From NCBI GenBank assembly GCA_041392625.1, contig JAWKLR010000002.1, positions 233,903 through 297,902 on the forward strand: a stretch of DNA of 64,000 nucleotides. The letters run 5' to 3'. The position numbers and the translations under genes were made by a program. Each line of letters begins with the position of its first letter. The first letter of the stretch is position 1. This document shows positions 33,524 through 42,182 of the stretch, one piece after another. Source of the stretch: M3007 sp041392625. Its GTDB lineage: Bacteria > Bacteroidota > Bacteroidia > Chitinophagales > Saprospiraceae. Under the pieces are notes generated by a model, which did no database searches, was not told where the DNA came from, and saw only the letters and a list, made by a program, of their open reading frames with translations.

Positions 33524-34846
33524 TTAGAGTTCGCGGTTGGGGTCGAATTGTTCCAGGTAATCACCTACACGGCGCACGAAGGAGCCACCCAGCATTCCGT
33601 CAACCACGCGGTGATCGTACGAAAGCGAGAGGAACATCATGTGGCGGATGGCAATCACATCACCGTATTCTGTTTCCACAACAGCGGGCTTTTTCCGGAT
33701 AGCGCCGGTTGCCATAATTGCTACTTGTGGTTGGTTGATGATCGGAGTTCCCATGACATTGCCAAAGGTTCCGACGTTGGTGAGGGTAAAGGTTCCACCC
33801 TGGATTTCATCCGGCTTGAGTTTGTTTTCCCGGGCACGTACCGCAAAATCATTCACCTGCATGGCAATGCCCTTCAGGTTGAGGCGGTCGGCATTTTTAA
33901 TAACGGGAACAATCAGGTTGCCACTTGGAAGTGCCGCGGCCATACCAATGTTGATGTCTTTCCGAACTACAAGTTGATCGCCGTTTACGGAAATATTGAT
34001 CATTGGGAAATCGTTGATGGCACGTACAACTGCTTCTACAAAAACAGGTGTGAACGTAAAGTTCTGACCGTGCTTTTTCTTGAATTCACCTTTGATCTTA
34101 TTGCGCCAGTTGACGATGTTGGTTACATCCACTTCAACAAACGAGGTAACGTGCGGGCTGGTGTGCTTGCTCATCACCATGTGCTCGGCAATGAGTTTGC
34201 GCATACGGTCCATCTCCACAATCTCCACGTTGCCGTCGGTACTTACCGCCGGAGCAACCGGTGCGGCAGGAGCAATTGGTTTGCTGATTGTATGGCTGTG
34301 CCCATTGCTGGCCGGAGCGCTGCTTCGGTTTTGCAAGAAGGCCATTACGTCTTTTTTAGTCACACGCCCTTCGGCTCCGGAACCCTGAATGGCGTCGAGT
34401 TCGCCCTGACTAATTCCCTCCGCTTTGGCGATGGTACGCACCAAAGGAGAGTAGAATCGACCGCCGGCACTGCGGGGTGCAGGATCTGCCTCTGCGGCAG
34501 GAACAAACGGTACACTTTCGGCTACCTTTTCTACCGGAGAAGCCTGTCCATTGGTTTGGCTTGGCTCGGAAACCGCCGGAGAAGCAGCCGGTGCATCGGC
34601 GGCACCTTCTGTTTCAATAATTGCGATGGGAGTGTTGATCGCAACCACATCGTTTTCCTGAAATAAAATTTCCTTGATAACCCCTTCTACCGGAGAAGGA
34701 ACTTCGCTATCAACCTTATCGGTCGCAATATCCAATACTGGCTCATCGAGTTCTACCCGATCACCTGGTTGTTTGCGCCACGATAGGATGGTGGCTTCCA
34801 TAATACTTTCGCCCATTTTGGGCATAATCAATTCAACGCGGGCCAT
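33524..34846 (-). CDS. 2-oxoacid dehydrogenase E2 (dihydrolipoamide acyltransferase)
   Basis: This 440-residue E2 component transfers acyl groups from lipoate to CoA in a pyruvate, branched-chain or 2-oxoglutarate dehydrogenase complex. The lipoyl domain spans residues 1-78, with the lipoylated lysine 44 in DIATDKVDSEVP. A Pro/Ala-rich linker follows, then the E3-binding domain around 131-167 (YSPLVRTIAKAEGISQ). The catalytic domain ends with SLSYDHRVVDGMLGG, containing the active-site His and Asp. A single lipoyl domain and these features fit the Bacteroidota branched-chain-type E2 best. The E1 and E3 genes are not adjacent. ATG at 34846 is 3 bases after an in-frame stop, so no longer form is possible. 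Confidence 0.93.
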   Translation of the reverse strand: MARVELIMPKMGESIMEATILSWRKQPGDRVELDEPVLDIATDKVDSEVPSPVEGVIKEILFQENDVVAINTPIAIIETEGAADAPAASPAVSEPSQTNGQASPVEKVAESVPFVPAAEADPAPRSAGGRFYSPLVRTIAKAEGISQGELDAIQGSGAEGRVTKKDVMAFLQNRSSAPASNGHSHTISKPIAPAAPVAPAVSTDGNVEIVEMDRMRKLIAEHMVMSKHTSPHVTSFVEVDVTNIVNWRNKIKGEFKKKHGQNFTFTPVFVEAVVRAINDFPMINISVNGDQLVVRKDINIGMAAALPSGNLIVPVIKNADRLNLKGIAMQVNDFAVRARENKLKPDEIQGGTFTLTNVGTFGNVMGTPIINQPQVAIMATGAIRKKPAVVETEYGDVIAIRHMMFLSLSYDHRVVDGMLGGSFVRRVGDYLEQFDPNREL

Positions 34847-34879
34847 GTGCTATTTAGAATATATTTGGTTAGAACGCCG

Positions 34880-34887
34880 CAAAGGTA
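34880..34887 (-). promoter_or_regulatory. -7 motif of the E2 gene
   Basis: On the minus strand the sequence reads TACCTTTG, 33 bases upstream of the E2 start codon, followed by GCGGCG as often seen in Bacteroidota promoters. A TTG at the ideal -33 distance is not obvious. Confidence 0.5.
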
Positions 34888-35029
34888 CAATTATTACGGC
34901 ATCTATGGAGCTAAAACAATGGGTTTTAGAATATTGTTTTGTGAAGCCCTTGTTAAGTCTTCGCAGCAAGGACTACAAACAGCCTTTTGATTCCGTTGTA
35001 CAGATTTCCATACCAGAACACAGCTATTT

Positions 35030-35716
35030 CTATAAACCCAAGGCCTCTAAAATTCCTTTTTCCACCAGGGGTTCCATCACGGCATACCCATCGGCATTGG
35101 GGTGTACTCCATCGTATCCCAGGCTTTCCTTCAGGCCATTTTGTTCGTTTACCATGACTGAAAAATAATCCACATAAACCAACTCCTTTTGTGCTGCATA
35201 GGCTTTCAGTTTGGCATTTAAGTCCACAACTTTCCCGGCGGGCTCCAGACCGGGGCGCCAGGGGAAATCATAGGCCGGCAAAACAGAGCACAAAACAACC
35301 TTGATCTGATGGGCTTCCGCCAGTTCTGCCATAGACTGAATATTGCCCGCAATTTCATCGTTCGTGGCCGGGCCGGTATTTCCTGCGATGTCGTTTATTC
35401 CCGCAAGAATAACCACCACCGACGGCTGAAGGTCGATCACATCCTGCCGAAAACGCAACAGCATTTGCGGCGTTGTTTGTCCGCCGATTCCACGATTAAC
35501 GTAGGGTTTGTCTTTAAAAAAACCGGGACTGTGGTGCGACCAGCCTTCTGTAATGGAATTGCCCATAAACACAATTCGGTGTTCTCCGTCTGCAACCGGG
35601 GACAGGGCTGCATTTTCTTGTTGGAAGCGTTGCAGGTTTGCCCAGTCCTGCGCGCTCATCGGAATGATGGCACCCAATAAAAACAGAATCCCGAAAATCA
35701 TTTTAAATGCATCCAT
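35030..35716 (-). CDS. SGNH/GDSL hydrolase, secreted
   Basis: The 228-residue enzyme has all SGNH blocks: FMGNSITEGW (catalytic Ser), NRGIGGQTTPQMLLR (Gly), LAGINDIAGN (Asn) and DGVHPNADGY (Asp and His). The wording GNSITEGW and GIGGQTTPQML is typical of the acylhydrolase/acetylxylan-esterase-like group that deacetylates carbohydrates. ATG at 35716 starts a signal peptide (MIFGILFLLGAIIPMSAQ), so export to the periplasm is likely. Earlier in-frame codons would extend into the upstream HhH gene. It lies 62 bases downstream of that gene on the same strand. Confidence 0.9.
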   Translation of the reverse strand: MDAFKMIFGILFLLGAIIPMSAQDWANLQRFQQENAALSPVADGEHRIVFMGNSITEGWSHHSPGFFKDKPYVNRGIGGQTTPQMLLRFRQDVIDLQPSVVVILAGINDIAGNTGPATNDEIAGNIQSMAELAEAHQIKVVLCSVLPAYDFPWRPGLEPAGKVVDLNAKLKAYAAQKELVYVDYFSVMVNEQNGLKESLGYDGVHPNADGYAVMEPLVEKGILEALGL

Positions 35717-35778
35717 TGTTTTTTTTGCCAAATATAAGCGCCTGAGCGGATAGGTGCAGACAAATCCGCATGCAGATT

Positions 35779-36888
35779 TTACCCTGAACCTGCACAGAGG
35801 TAGGGTTTTATCTTCTTTAACCAATCCGGGTCGCGGAGTGGGATGATTTGCTCAATTGCATCCACCGTTGGAAATGGCCCGTGCTGCTCCCGATAACGCA
35901 CCAACATACGGGCCTGACTTGGCGAGATATACGGATGATCCCTGAACCGCTCGGCGGTTGCAGTATTGAGGTCGACACACTGAATGCGCGGTGTGCCCAA
36001 CACCAGGTAGGGTTCTATGTTCCGGAACACACTATCCGGCAAGACCCAGGCTTCGCCTACCTGTTCGATCCGCAAAAAGCCACCCAACTTTTCCCGATAT
36101 TTAATAATGCCTGCAGCGCGTTTTGCTCCGATTCCAGGTAGGGCATCCCACTCGGGAACTCCGGCTGCATTGATGTCTACATCCGGAATGAGTTGTTTCT
36201 TTTTTTCCTGCACATCAACGCTCCCTCCGGAATACTGCATCGCCGCCCACGATTCGGTATGCATTTCATCTTGTTTTATCTGAATGAAAGGAGCCAGCCG
36301 CTCGTAATCTTCTGCACGCATCCCATATATTTTTTGAAAATCTTCAGGCTTTCTAAAGCGGCCTCCCTTTTCGCGGTAACGAACAATCCGCTCGCTGATT
36401 TTGGGCGATAGGCCCAATCGCTCCAGTTCAGAAACCGTTGCTCCGTTGGGGTCAAAATCAAACACCTCTGCCGGCGGCGTTTTGTGCTTGGATTCGGGTT
36501 TTTCCAGTTGGATAAACGGCTCCAGTCTCTCGTACTCCTCCGCCGTGAGTGTATAGATTTTTTTGAAATCCTCAGGGGCCCGAAACGCCCCGCCTTTTGA
36601 ACGGTAGTTGCAAATGCTGTGGGCTGTCCGTTCTGGAAGTCCAAGACGAACCAGATCCTCAAAACTTGCAGTATTGGGGTTGAAGTCAAATGGTTCACTC
36701 GCGATTTCCGATTCTGCGGGTATAGGTTGATCTACAAAGACGGCCTGACGAGGCGGACGAACCGGCTCCAAACTTCGCCGCAACCACACCGGATACAAAC
36801 AGGCCGTAAGACAAATGCAACTCAATACCAACGCACCGTTCCGTTCAGCACGGGTAAAATGAAAATATTCAATAAGCGTTTTTTTCAT
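35779..36888 (-). CDS. Helix-hairpin-helix protein, ComEA-like, membrane-anchored
   Basis: The 369-residue protein has a cytosolic N-terminus (MKKTLIEYFHFTRAERNGAL), one membrane helix (residues 19-37), then at least four helix-hairpin-helix modules. Each is introduced by FDFNPNTAS-, FDFDPNGAT-, DVDINAAGV- or CVDLNTATA-like boxes followed by LxxLGLxxxxAxxIxxYRxKGGxF. This multi-HhH layout resembles ComEA, the DNA receptor for natural transformation. Its start codon overlaps the last bases of the comEC gene (ATGA), so the two are translationally coupled, which supports a shared role in DNA uptake. The number of modules is greater than in classical ComEA. Confidence 0.9.
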   Translation of the reverse strand: MKKTLIEYFHFTRAERNGALVLSCICLTACLYPVWLRRSLEPVRPPRQAVFVDQPIPAESEIASEPFDFNPNTASFEDLVRLGLPERTAHSICNYRSKGGAFRAPEDFKKIYTLTAEEYERLEPFIQLEKPESKHKTPPAEVFDFDPNGATVSELERLGLSPKISERIVRYREKGGRFRKPEDFQKIYGMRAEDYERLAPFIQIKQDEMHTESWAAMQYSGGSVDVQEKKKQLIPDVDINAAGVPEWDALPGIGAKRAAGIIKYREKLGGFLRIEQVGEAWVLPDSVFRNIEPYLVLGTPRIQCVDLNTATAERFRDHPYISPSQARMLVRYREQHGPFPTVDAIEQIIPLRDPDWLKKIKPYLCAGSG

Positions 36889-38954
36889 CTTGGTTTTTTT
36901 AAGTCAACTATGAATGCACCAACACTTGAAATCAGGTGCACCGGGATGTCCATTTCTGTGCAAACCTGCATCCATTTTTTTTGTCGGTACCAGGAGTTAT
37001 CAGAAGCAATTACCACCTGCATGCAGGTTTGGGTTTGCAAAAAAGTCGGGAGGTCAATCGGACTGTTTTCTGTCAAAACCAGCACATCCAGCGGACCCAA
37101 AACGGGTGGCGGTTCGAAGGAAGCACCGGCAATGAGTATTTGTTTTTTTTCATATAAAAAGCCGGCGGAAGATGCGTCCAATGTTTTAACAGAACCCGGC
37201 GAAACACCGGATGCAATCCGATGGTTTCCGGCTGAGAAGTCCACCTGGCGATCGTCCAACCCCGCCCGAAACTCCCAGGCCTGAAATCCGGAAATTACGT
37301 CAACAAGCAGTCCTCCTCTATTGTGATAGATCACAAGGTGAGCTTGATTCCGAACGAAGGTCCAATGCAAAGCCTGGATACAGGCTGCTGCACAAAAAAA
37401 ACACAAGCCCAAAAGCACCAGGCGGCCTTGCCGAAATGCCAGGGCAAAGCACATCGACAGCATGGCTGCAACCAGGGCATACAGCGTTTGGGGCAACAGC
37501 CAAATACCCGACAAAACACTACCGGGAAGCAGTTGAATTTTATCAATTAAATAGTTCATGCTGTGTAAAACCCAAAACAAGCCTTTCCCCAAAACGGCAG
37601 CCAGGCTTGGCCAACTGGCATCCAGTACAACCAGGATTGCACCGCCCCACAAAAACAACATTCCTCCCAGGATCACCACCCATCCGGCAAGCCAGAAATA
37701 GCACGGAAACTGGTGGAAATAAAACAAACTCAAGGGCAGGGTTCCCAGTTGCGCCGATATGCCAACCAGCAAAATTTTTACCGCTTCATCCGGGATCCTC
37801 GGCAGAACAGGCGCTAATTTGTACAAACGAGGATAGAAAAACACCATGCCTGCAACCGCGGTGTACGACAATTGAAACCCAACCGAAAACAAATAAAACG
37901 GGTCCAGCAGCAAGAGACCAAATGCTGACCCAGCCAGCACATTCCAAACCGAAGCATCCCTGCGAATGGCTTTTCCAATCAGATAAAATGAAAACATAAC
38001 CGCCGCCCGCATAACGGATGGACTGCCCCCGGTGAGCAGGGCAAATCCCCAAATTGCCAGCAGCAAAATGGCCGCTCGGGCATAGTACCCCGCCGACCCG
38101 TAAAATGGAAGTTGGCTCAACAAAAACAACAGGCCAGCGTACAAAATACCGACATGGGTGCCCGATACCGCCAGGGCATGCATCGAGCCGGTGTTGGTAT
38201 AGGCCTCCCGAAGTTCATCGGGCAGTTCGGCCCGGTATCCGGCGAGGAGCGCAGAGGCCACCGCAAATTCATTTTCCGTAGGGAAATACTGCCGAAGTCT
38301 TTCCAGCAAACGCCCCCTGAAAAAATACGCCCACCGCCACCAAATCCAGCCATGATCCCGACTCAACAAACGCGCGCCCGACAACTCAGCAAAGGCTGTG
38401 AAATGAATGTTTTGTACATGGAGAAAATGCCGATAATCAAATGCGTCCGGGTTCAAAGGAGGACCTGCTTTTTGTACATCAGCCTCCAGCCAGATGCGAT
38501 CTCCATATCGCAAAGAGCAGGAGTCACCTTTTAAAAACAACTGCACGTTTCCGGAAACCTGCCTGAACCCGGATGAATCTGAAATACCCAGAACCCGGGC
38601 CGGAACCTGTAGCCATTTTCCCGGACTAAGCGGACCACTCAACTCCAGCAAAACTGATGCATGCAACCGCTCGCCGGATACAAACCGGCTAAAATGGTGG
38701 GCATCACTTGTTTCATGATGCCATTGCGCGCGACAAAAGCCAGCCGCAAACAAAAAAGCATACAGACAAACTCCAAACCACCAGCGATAGGAGTAGGCAT
38801 ACTTCCGACGCGCCCAGAATACCACTGCAAAGGCTGTACACAACAAGCCAATCAGATAACTACTGCTTGAAACGGATGTACAGCCGGACCCGCAGGCAAT
38901 GCCCAGGGCCAATGGCAGTAACAGCCGTACAAAAGGGTTTGCTCGGAGCACCAT
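36885..38954 (-). CDS. comEC: ComEC/Rec2-family DNA uptake channel
   Basis: This 689-residue membrane protein is predicted to form the inner-membrane channel for incoming single-stranded DNA. ATG at 38954 opens MVLRANPFVRLLLPLALGIACGSGC. The upstream in-frame ATG is less likely. The N-terminal part (two helices plus a soluble OB-like DUF4131 domain, about 100-230) is followed by the competence domain with the hallmark HALAVSGTHVGILYAGLLFL and about eight further helices. The terminal 130 residues (starting HLVIYHNRGG) look like a reduced relic of the metallo-beta-lactamase domain that longer homologues carry. The zinc-binding HxHxDH motif is not visible. The HhH gene overlaps its 3' end by 4 bases. 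Confidence 0.92.
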   Translation of the reverse strand: MVLRANPFVRLLLPLALGIACGSGCTSVSSSSYLIGLLCTAFAVVFWARRKYAYSYRWWFGVCLYAFLFAAGFCRAQWHHETSDAHHFSRFVSGERLHASVLLELSGPLSPGKWLQVPARVLGISDSSGFRQVSGNVQLFLKGDSCSLRYGDRIWLEADVQKAGPPLNPDAFDYRHFLHVQNIHFTAFAELSGARLLSRDHGWIWWRWAYFFRGRLLERLRQYFPTENEFAVASALLAGYRAELPDELREAYTNTGSMHALAVSGTHVGILYAGLLFLLSQLPFYGSAGYYARAAILLLAIWGFALLTGGSPSVMRAAVMFSFYLIGKAIRRDASVWNVLAGSAFGLLLLDPFYLFSVGFQLSYTAVAGMVFFYPRLYKLAPVLPRIPDEAVKILLVGISAQLGTLPLSLFYFHQFPCYFWLAGWVVILGGMLFLWGGAILVVLDASWPSLAAVLGKGLFWVLHSMNYLIDKIQLLPGSVLSGIWLLPQTLYALVAAMLSMCFALAFRQGRLVLLGLCFFCAAACIQALHWTFVRNQAHLVIYHNRGGLLVDVISGFQAWEFRAGLDDRQVDFSAGNHRIASGVSPGSVKTLDASSAGFLYEKKQILIAGASFEPPPVLGPLDVLVLTENSPIDLPTFLQTQTCMQVVIASDNSWYRQKKWMQVCTEMDIPVHLISSVGAFIVDLKKPR

Positions 38955-39066
38955 TTCATTTGGGTTTTTTAGGAGCCCTAAAGGTAGCGCACGCACAGAG
39001 CGGCATCAAGCCTTTGGGCCGATGCGAAACATATTTATTTTAATATGGAATATGGGTATGTTTGGC

Positions 39067-40170
39067 TTACACCTCGTAGGTGATTTCCAAAACATCTGAT
39101 TTTGGGCGCGACTGACAAGTCAGACAGTAACCGCCTTTGATCTCATCATCGTCGAGCGCGTAGCAAACATCCATCTTCACTTCGCCCTGAAGCACCTTGC
39201 CCATGCAGGTAGCGCATGCGCCTGAGGTACAGGAATACGGAGCGTCGTGCTTTGCCTTGATAAGTGCATCGAGGACGGTTGCACCTTTGGGCATATCGAT
39301 CTCAATGCGCTCGCCTTTGAGGTGGACGATCAGGTGGGTTCCATCGGCACCGGCTTCGCCTACATTGGTACCCGGGGTTTGGGAGGCATTAAGGAACAGC
39401 TCGGTGTGGATTTGGTCTGCGGCCAGTCCCTGACCCAGAAGTGCTCCTTTTACAGTATCGGCCATGTTGCCTGGGCCACACACAAAATAGTGGCAATCAG
39501 TAAGTGGGCCGTGTGGTGGATGTTCTTCCAAAAAGGCCGCAACCTGTTTGTTTTGAATCCGGCCTTTCAGTCCTTGCCAGTTGGAGGAACTCTTCTTGAA
39601 GCGCCCAAACAAACCACCACCTTCTTTTTTTACCTGACTTAAAATATACTCAACGTGCAATTGTCCCGCATACCGTTGGGCCAATGCATCCAGTTCTTCG
39701 CGAAAAATGATGTGCTCTTCGTTTTTACTTCCATACAGAAGGAGCACACTGCTCATTGGTTCTTTTTCAAGTACCGTCCGCAAGATCGACATCAGTGGGG
39801 TAATCCCACTTCCCGATCCGAACAGGTAGTAGGTCCGGCGTTTTTCCGGATCCAGTTCGGTGTAGAACCGGCCTTCGGGTGGAGCTACTTCGAGGCTATC
39901 GCCCTCCTGAACGGTGTCGTGCAAAAAGGTAGATACCCGTCCACCCGATACTTTTTTTACCGTTACAGCCAATCGGTTTTCAATGGGGCTGCTGCTCATG
40001 GAATAGGCGCGCCGCAATTCTTCCCCTTTGAGTTCGGTGCGCAGGGTCAGGTATTGACCTTGTTTGTATTCAAACTGCGACTGAAGTTCTTCCGGGACCT
40101 CAAATTCGAGGGTAACGGCATCGGGGGTTTCTTGTGTTTTCTTGCTTACTTTAAGCGAATAAAATTCCAT
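39067..40170 (-). CDS. Ferredoxin-NADP-type reductase with C-terminal [2Fe-2S] domain (PaaE-like)
   Basis: The 367-residue enzyme moves electrons from NAD(P)H through FAD to a [2Fe-2S] cluster, as in the reductase component of phenylacetyl-CoA epoxidase and related oxygenases. The FAD-binding half includes RRAYSMSSSP. The NAD half starts FGSGSGITPLMSILRTVL, with a CGPGNM motif near the end. The C-terminal ferredoxin domain carries four cluster cysteines in CTSGACATCMGKV and YCLTCQSRP. No epoxidase subunits are adjacent. Nearest oxygenases are the intradiol dioxygenase (which needs no reductase) and AlkB at 42768, so pairing with AlkB is possible but unproven. A TAACTTTG -7 motif lies 97 bases upstream on the minus strand (40267-40274). 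Confidence 0.91.
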   Translation of the reverse strand: MEFYSLKVSKKTQETPDAVTLEFEVPEELQSQFEYKQGQYLTLRTELKGEELRRAYSMSSSPIENRLAVTVKKVSGGRVSTFLHDTVQEGDSLEVAPPEGRFYTELDPEKRRTYYLFGSGSGITPLMSILRTVLEKEPMSSVLLLYGSKNEEHIIFREELDALAQRYAGQLHVEYILSQVKKEGGGLFGRFKKSSSNWQGLKGRIQNKQVAAFLEEHPPHGPLTDCHYFVCGPGNMADTVKGALLGQGLAADQIHTELFLNASQTPGTNVGEAGADGTHLIVHLKGERIEIDMPKGATVLDALIKAKHDAPYSCTSGACATCMGKVLQGEVKMDVCYALDDDEIKGGYCLTCQSRPKSDVLEITYEV

Positions 40171-40266
40171 GTGTGGTAACTTAAAAATCGATGTGGTTGC
40201 AGTGTTTCCAAGCGGGAAGACCCAAGGGGAACAGCAAAAAAGCGCCGGGGTTCAGCAGGCGCGCCG

Positions 40267-40274
40267 CAAAGTTA
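40267..40274 (-). promoter_or_regulatory. -7 motif of the reductase gene
   Basis: On the minus strand the sequence is TAACTTTG followed by CGGCGCG, matching the TAnnTTTG -7 consensus. It lies 97 bases before the start codon. A clear -33 partner is not visible. Confidence 0.45.
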
Positions 40275-40337
40275 GCGCTTGTTACCGAATAAATAGGCCC
40301 AGGCTTAAAATTGATTGGATTCTTCACGTTCTGTAAT

Positions 40338-40382
40338 TTCAAAAAAACAGCGCCATTCCGGGCGGTTTGCTCGAAATGGCGC
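40338..40382 (-). terminator. Rho-independent terminator of the dioxygenase gene
   Basis: The arms CAGCGCCATT (40346-40355) and AATGGCGCTG (40373-40382) are perfectly complementary. On the minus strand they are followed by a run of eight T (40338-40345). It lies 30 bases after the stop codon of the minus-strand gene at 40412. Confidence 0.85.
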
Positions 40383-40411
40383 TGCGAATTGTATGGCCGA
40401 AACCCGTCGCT

Positions 40412-41419
40412 TTATCGGTGTAGCGTCATCATTTTGGGAAGACGGAAAATTCCGTTTTCATTTTTAGCCTCCAGTTGATACATGTAGTTTCCGCTTGGCA
40501 ATCCCAGACTGCCGGGGTTCACTTCAATCTGATAGCTTCCGGCAGACTTATGCTCATCCAGGATTGTGGCCACTTTTTTACCAGACAGGTCCCACAATTC
40601 CAATCGTAGATCGGCATCTTGTTTTAGCGTAATGGGAATTTGTGTTTGATCTTTGTAAGGGTTGGGAAAGTTTTGTCCCAATTCAAACACCTTAGCCGTT
40701 TCTTTTTCAATGTGTCCAACCCCGGTTGTTCCGCTGCCCTGAATCGCCACTTCCATATAGGAATTGTATCCCCCGGTATCTGTGTTTTCTTCCAGTGTAG
40801 CCAACTGGTATTGGTGGCCATCGGAAAAAATATTGTCCTGAGCAAAACTCAATGGGTCAGCACCCTTGGTGTAAATATTCGGATTGTCCAGGTAAATTGC
40901 ATTTTTGGTTTCGATGGGGAAGGTCAGCTGCGAAACGGCTGCATAGGCAGAGCTCACATACACCTGAAAGTGGATGTGGCAGATTCGCCCGTTGTACCAG
41001 CCTGGCAGAATGGTGATGAACTCCACCTCTCCATTGGCATCGGTAAATTGGTAACCGCGGAGGTAGGTCAGGCCAGCCTGTCCGGGATTGTTATTTCCGC
41101 TGTAACCAGAATAGTAGCCCTCTTTGCTGCAATGCCAGATGTTTACGCGCAGGTTAGCCATTGGCTCACAATTTTCAACCCCAATTATTTTTAGTTTGAG
41201 GTTGAGTTGGACACCTTCCTGCGTTTCGCGTACATCCTGACGGAAATAGAAGTTGTTTTCTGTAAGGTCGAGCGGGAAAGGACCTGCTGTTTCAGATGGG
41301 ATGAGCACACAATCATCGTTGTCCCACTGTGTTTTCGGTTTGGCCTGAAGATCCGTTTTAGGAAGTGCAAGCCATAGACTGGCCAGGCCAGTTCCCTTTA
41401 AAAATTCTTTTCTGTTCAT
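40412..41419 (-). CDS. Secreted intradiol dioxygenase-like protein with T9SS tail
   Basis: The 335-residue protein begins MNRKEFLKGTGLASLWLALP, a signal-type N-terminus reminiscent of a Tat leader but with KE instead of a twin arginine. Residues about 35-215 match the intradiol ring-cleavage dioxygenase fold (protocatechuate 3,4-dioxygenase beta type). VNIWHCSKEGYYSGY supplies the first Tyr ligand, ILPGWYNGRICHIHFQV the second Tyr and the two His iron ligands. A linker leads to a 75-residue C-terminal T9SS type A domain (ELGQNFPNPYKDQTQIPITL ... GNYMYQLEA). The combination predicts an extracellular or surface-held aromatic dioxygenase-like protein. Whether it cleaves catechols is unknown. A strong terminator follows. 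Confidence 0.9.
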   Translation of the reverse strand: MNRKEFLKGTGLASLWLALPKTDLQAKPKTQWDNDDCVLIPSETAGPFPLDLTENNFYFRQDVRETQEGVQLNLKLKIIGVENCEPMANLRVNIWHCSKEGYYSGYSGNNNPGQAGLTYLRGYQFTDANGEVEFITILPGWYNGRICHIHFQVYVSSAYAAVSQLTFPIETKNAIYLDNPNIYTKGADPLSFAQDNIFSDGHQYQLATLEENTDTGGYNSYMEVAIQGSGTTGVGHIEKETAKVFELGQNFPNPYKDQTQIPITLKQDADLRLELWDLSGKKVATILDEHKSAGSYQIEVNPGSLGLPSGNYMYQLEAKNENGIFRLPKMMTLHR

Positions 41420-41636
41420 GGTTTTTGTCTTTATAAAAATCAGAGTGCGTGATAAGCGTTTATTGGGGTTTCAAATCAAAACCCCAAACATACCTTAATA
41501 TATTGTCTATATGTACTGTCTAGGTATTACAGAATTGGGAATGGTTGCATTTAGTTGAAAAAAGATTTATTCTTGTAATCGAAAACCAAAACAAGTACCT
41601 CCCCGGGTGCTTTACCCCTAAAAAACCTTATTTTGT

Positions 41637-42161
41637 ATGCCCCAAAAATTTAAGAAAACCTACCATGTAGAGTCGGTCAGACTTTCCGGGTATGATTATG
41701 CACAGGCTGGCGCCTATTTCATTACCATTTGTACTAAAGACCGAGTTCGTTATTTCGGTGAAATTCGGAATCAGTTGCTACACGCTTCTGAAATTGGAAA
41801 AATTGTGGTTGAAGAGTGGCTGAACACGCCACGTGTCAGACCAGATATGAACTTGATTCTGGATGAGTATGTTGTGATGCCCGATCATTTTCACTGCATA
41901 TTGGTGATTGGCTTAAATGCACACAATCAATCCGAACCGGAGCAGCCCTATTCTAATCAGCGATCTGCACAATCCAAAAACCTTGCGTCCATCATGCGGG
42001 GTTTCAAATCGGCGGTTACCAGTCGCGCCCGGAAAATACGACCAGATTTCGCCTGGCAACCCGGATTTTATGAACATATTATCCGGGATAACCGTGCCCT
42101 GGGAAACATCCGCAATTACATAATAAACAACCCCAAAAAAGGCCCCATTACCCCCCCGTAG
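41637..42161 (+). mobile_element. REP-associated tyrosine transposase (RAYT), IS200/IS605-like
   Basis: The 174-residue protein belongs to the Y1/HUH single-strand transposases. The start of the catalytic fold is GAYFITICTKDRVRYFGEI. The HUH motif appears as VVMPDHFHCILVI (His-Phe-His). The catalytic Tyr is likely in NIRNYIINNP, after FAWQPGFYEHIIRD. RAYTs are domesticated relatives of IS200 that act on REP-type palindromes. The TAG stop codon (42159-42161) is itself part of a palindrome of the window's family A, and further copies lie within 600 bp downstream. Start ATG at 41637 gives MPQKFKKTYHVESVRLSGYD, the usual RAYT start. No IS200-like terminal ends or second gene (TnpB) are seen. Confidence 0.9.
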
Positions 42162-42182
42162 AGACACGATGCCTCGTGTCTC
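42154..42182. repeat. Family A palindrome overlapping the RAYT stop codon
   Basis: The core is GAGACACGATGCCTCGTGTC plus TC, with arms GAGACACGA and TCGTGTCTC in staggered register. It shares the subfamily sequence (ACACG rather than ACGCG) only with the copy at 42728-42755. The RAYT stop TAG is the TAG of CGTAGAGAC. It is also the first base-set of the 103-bp tandem repeat. Confidence 0.9.

Noticed and set aside
33185..34666. Long plus-strand open frame over the E2 gene
   Set aside because: Antisense to lipoyl and catalytic motifs of a real E2. It has no recognisable domain.
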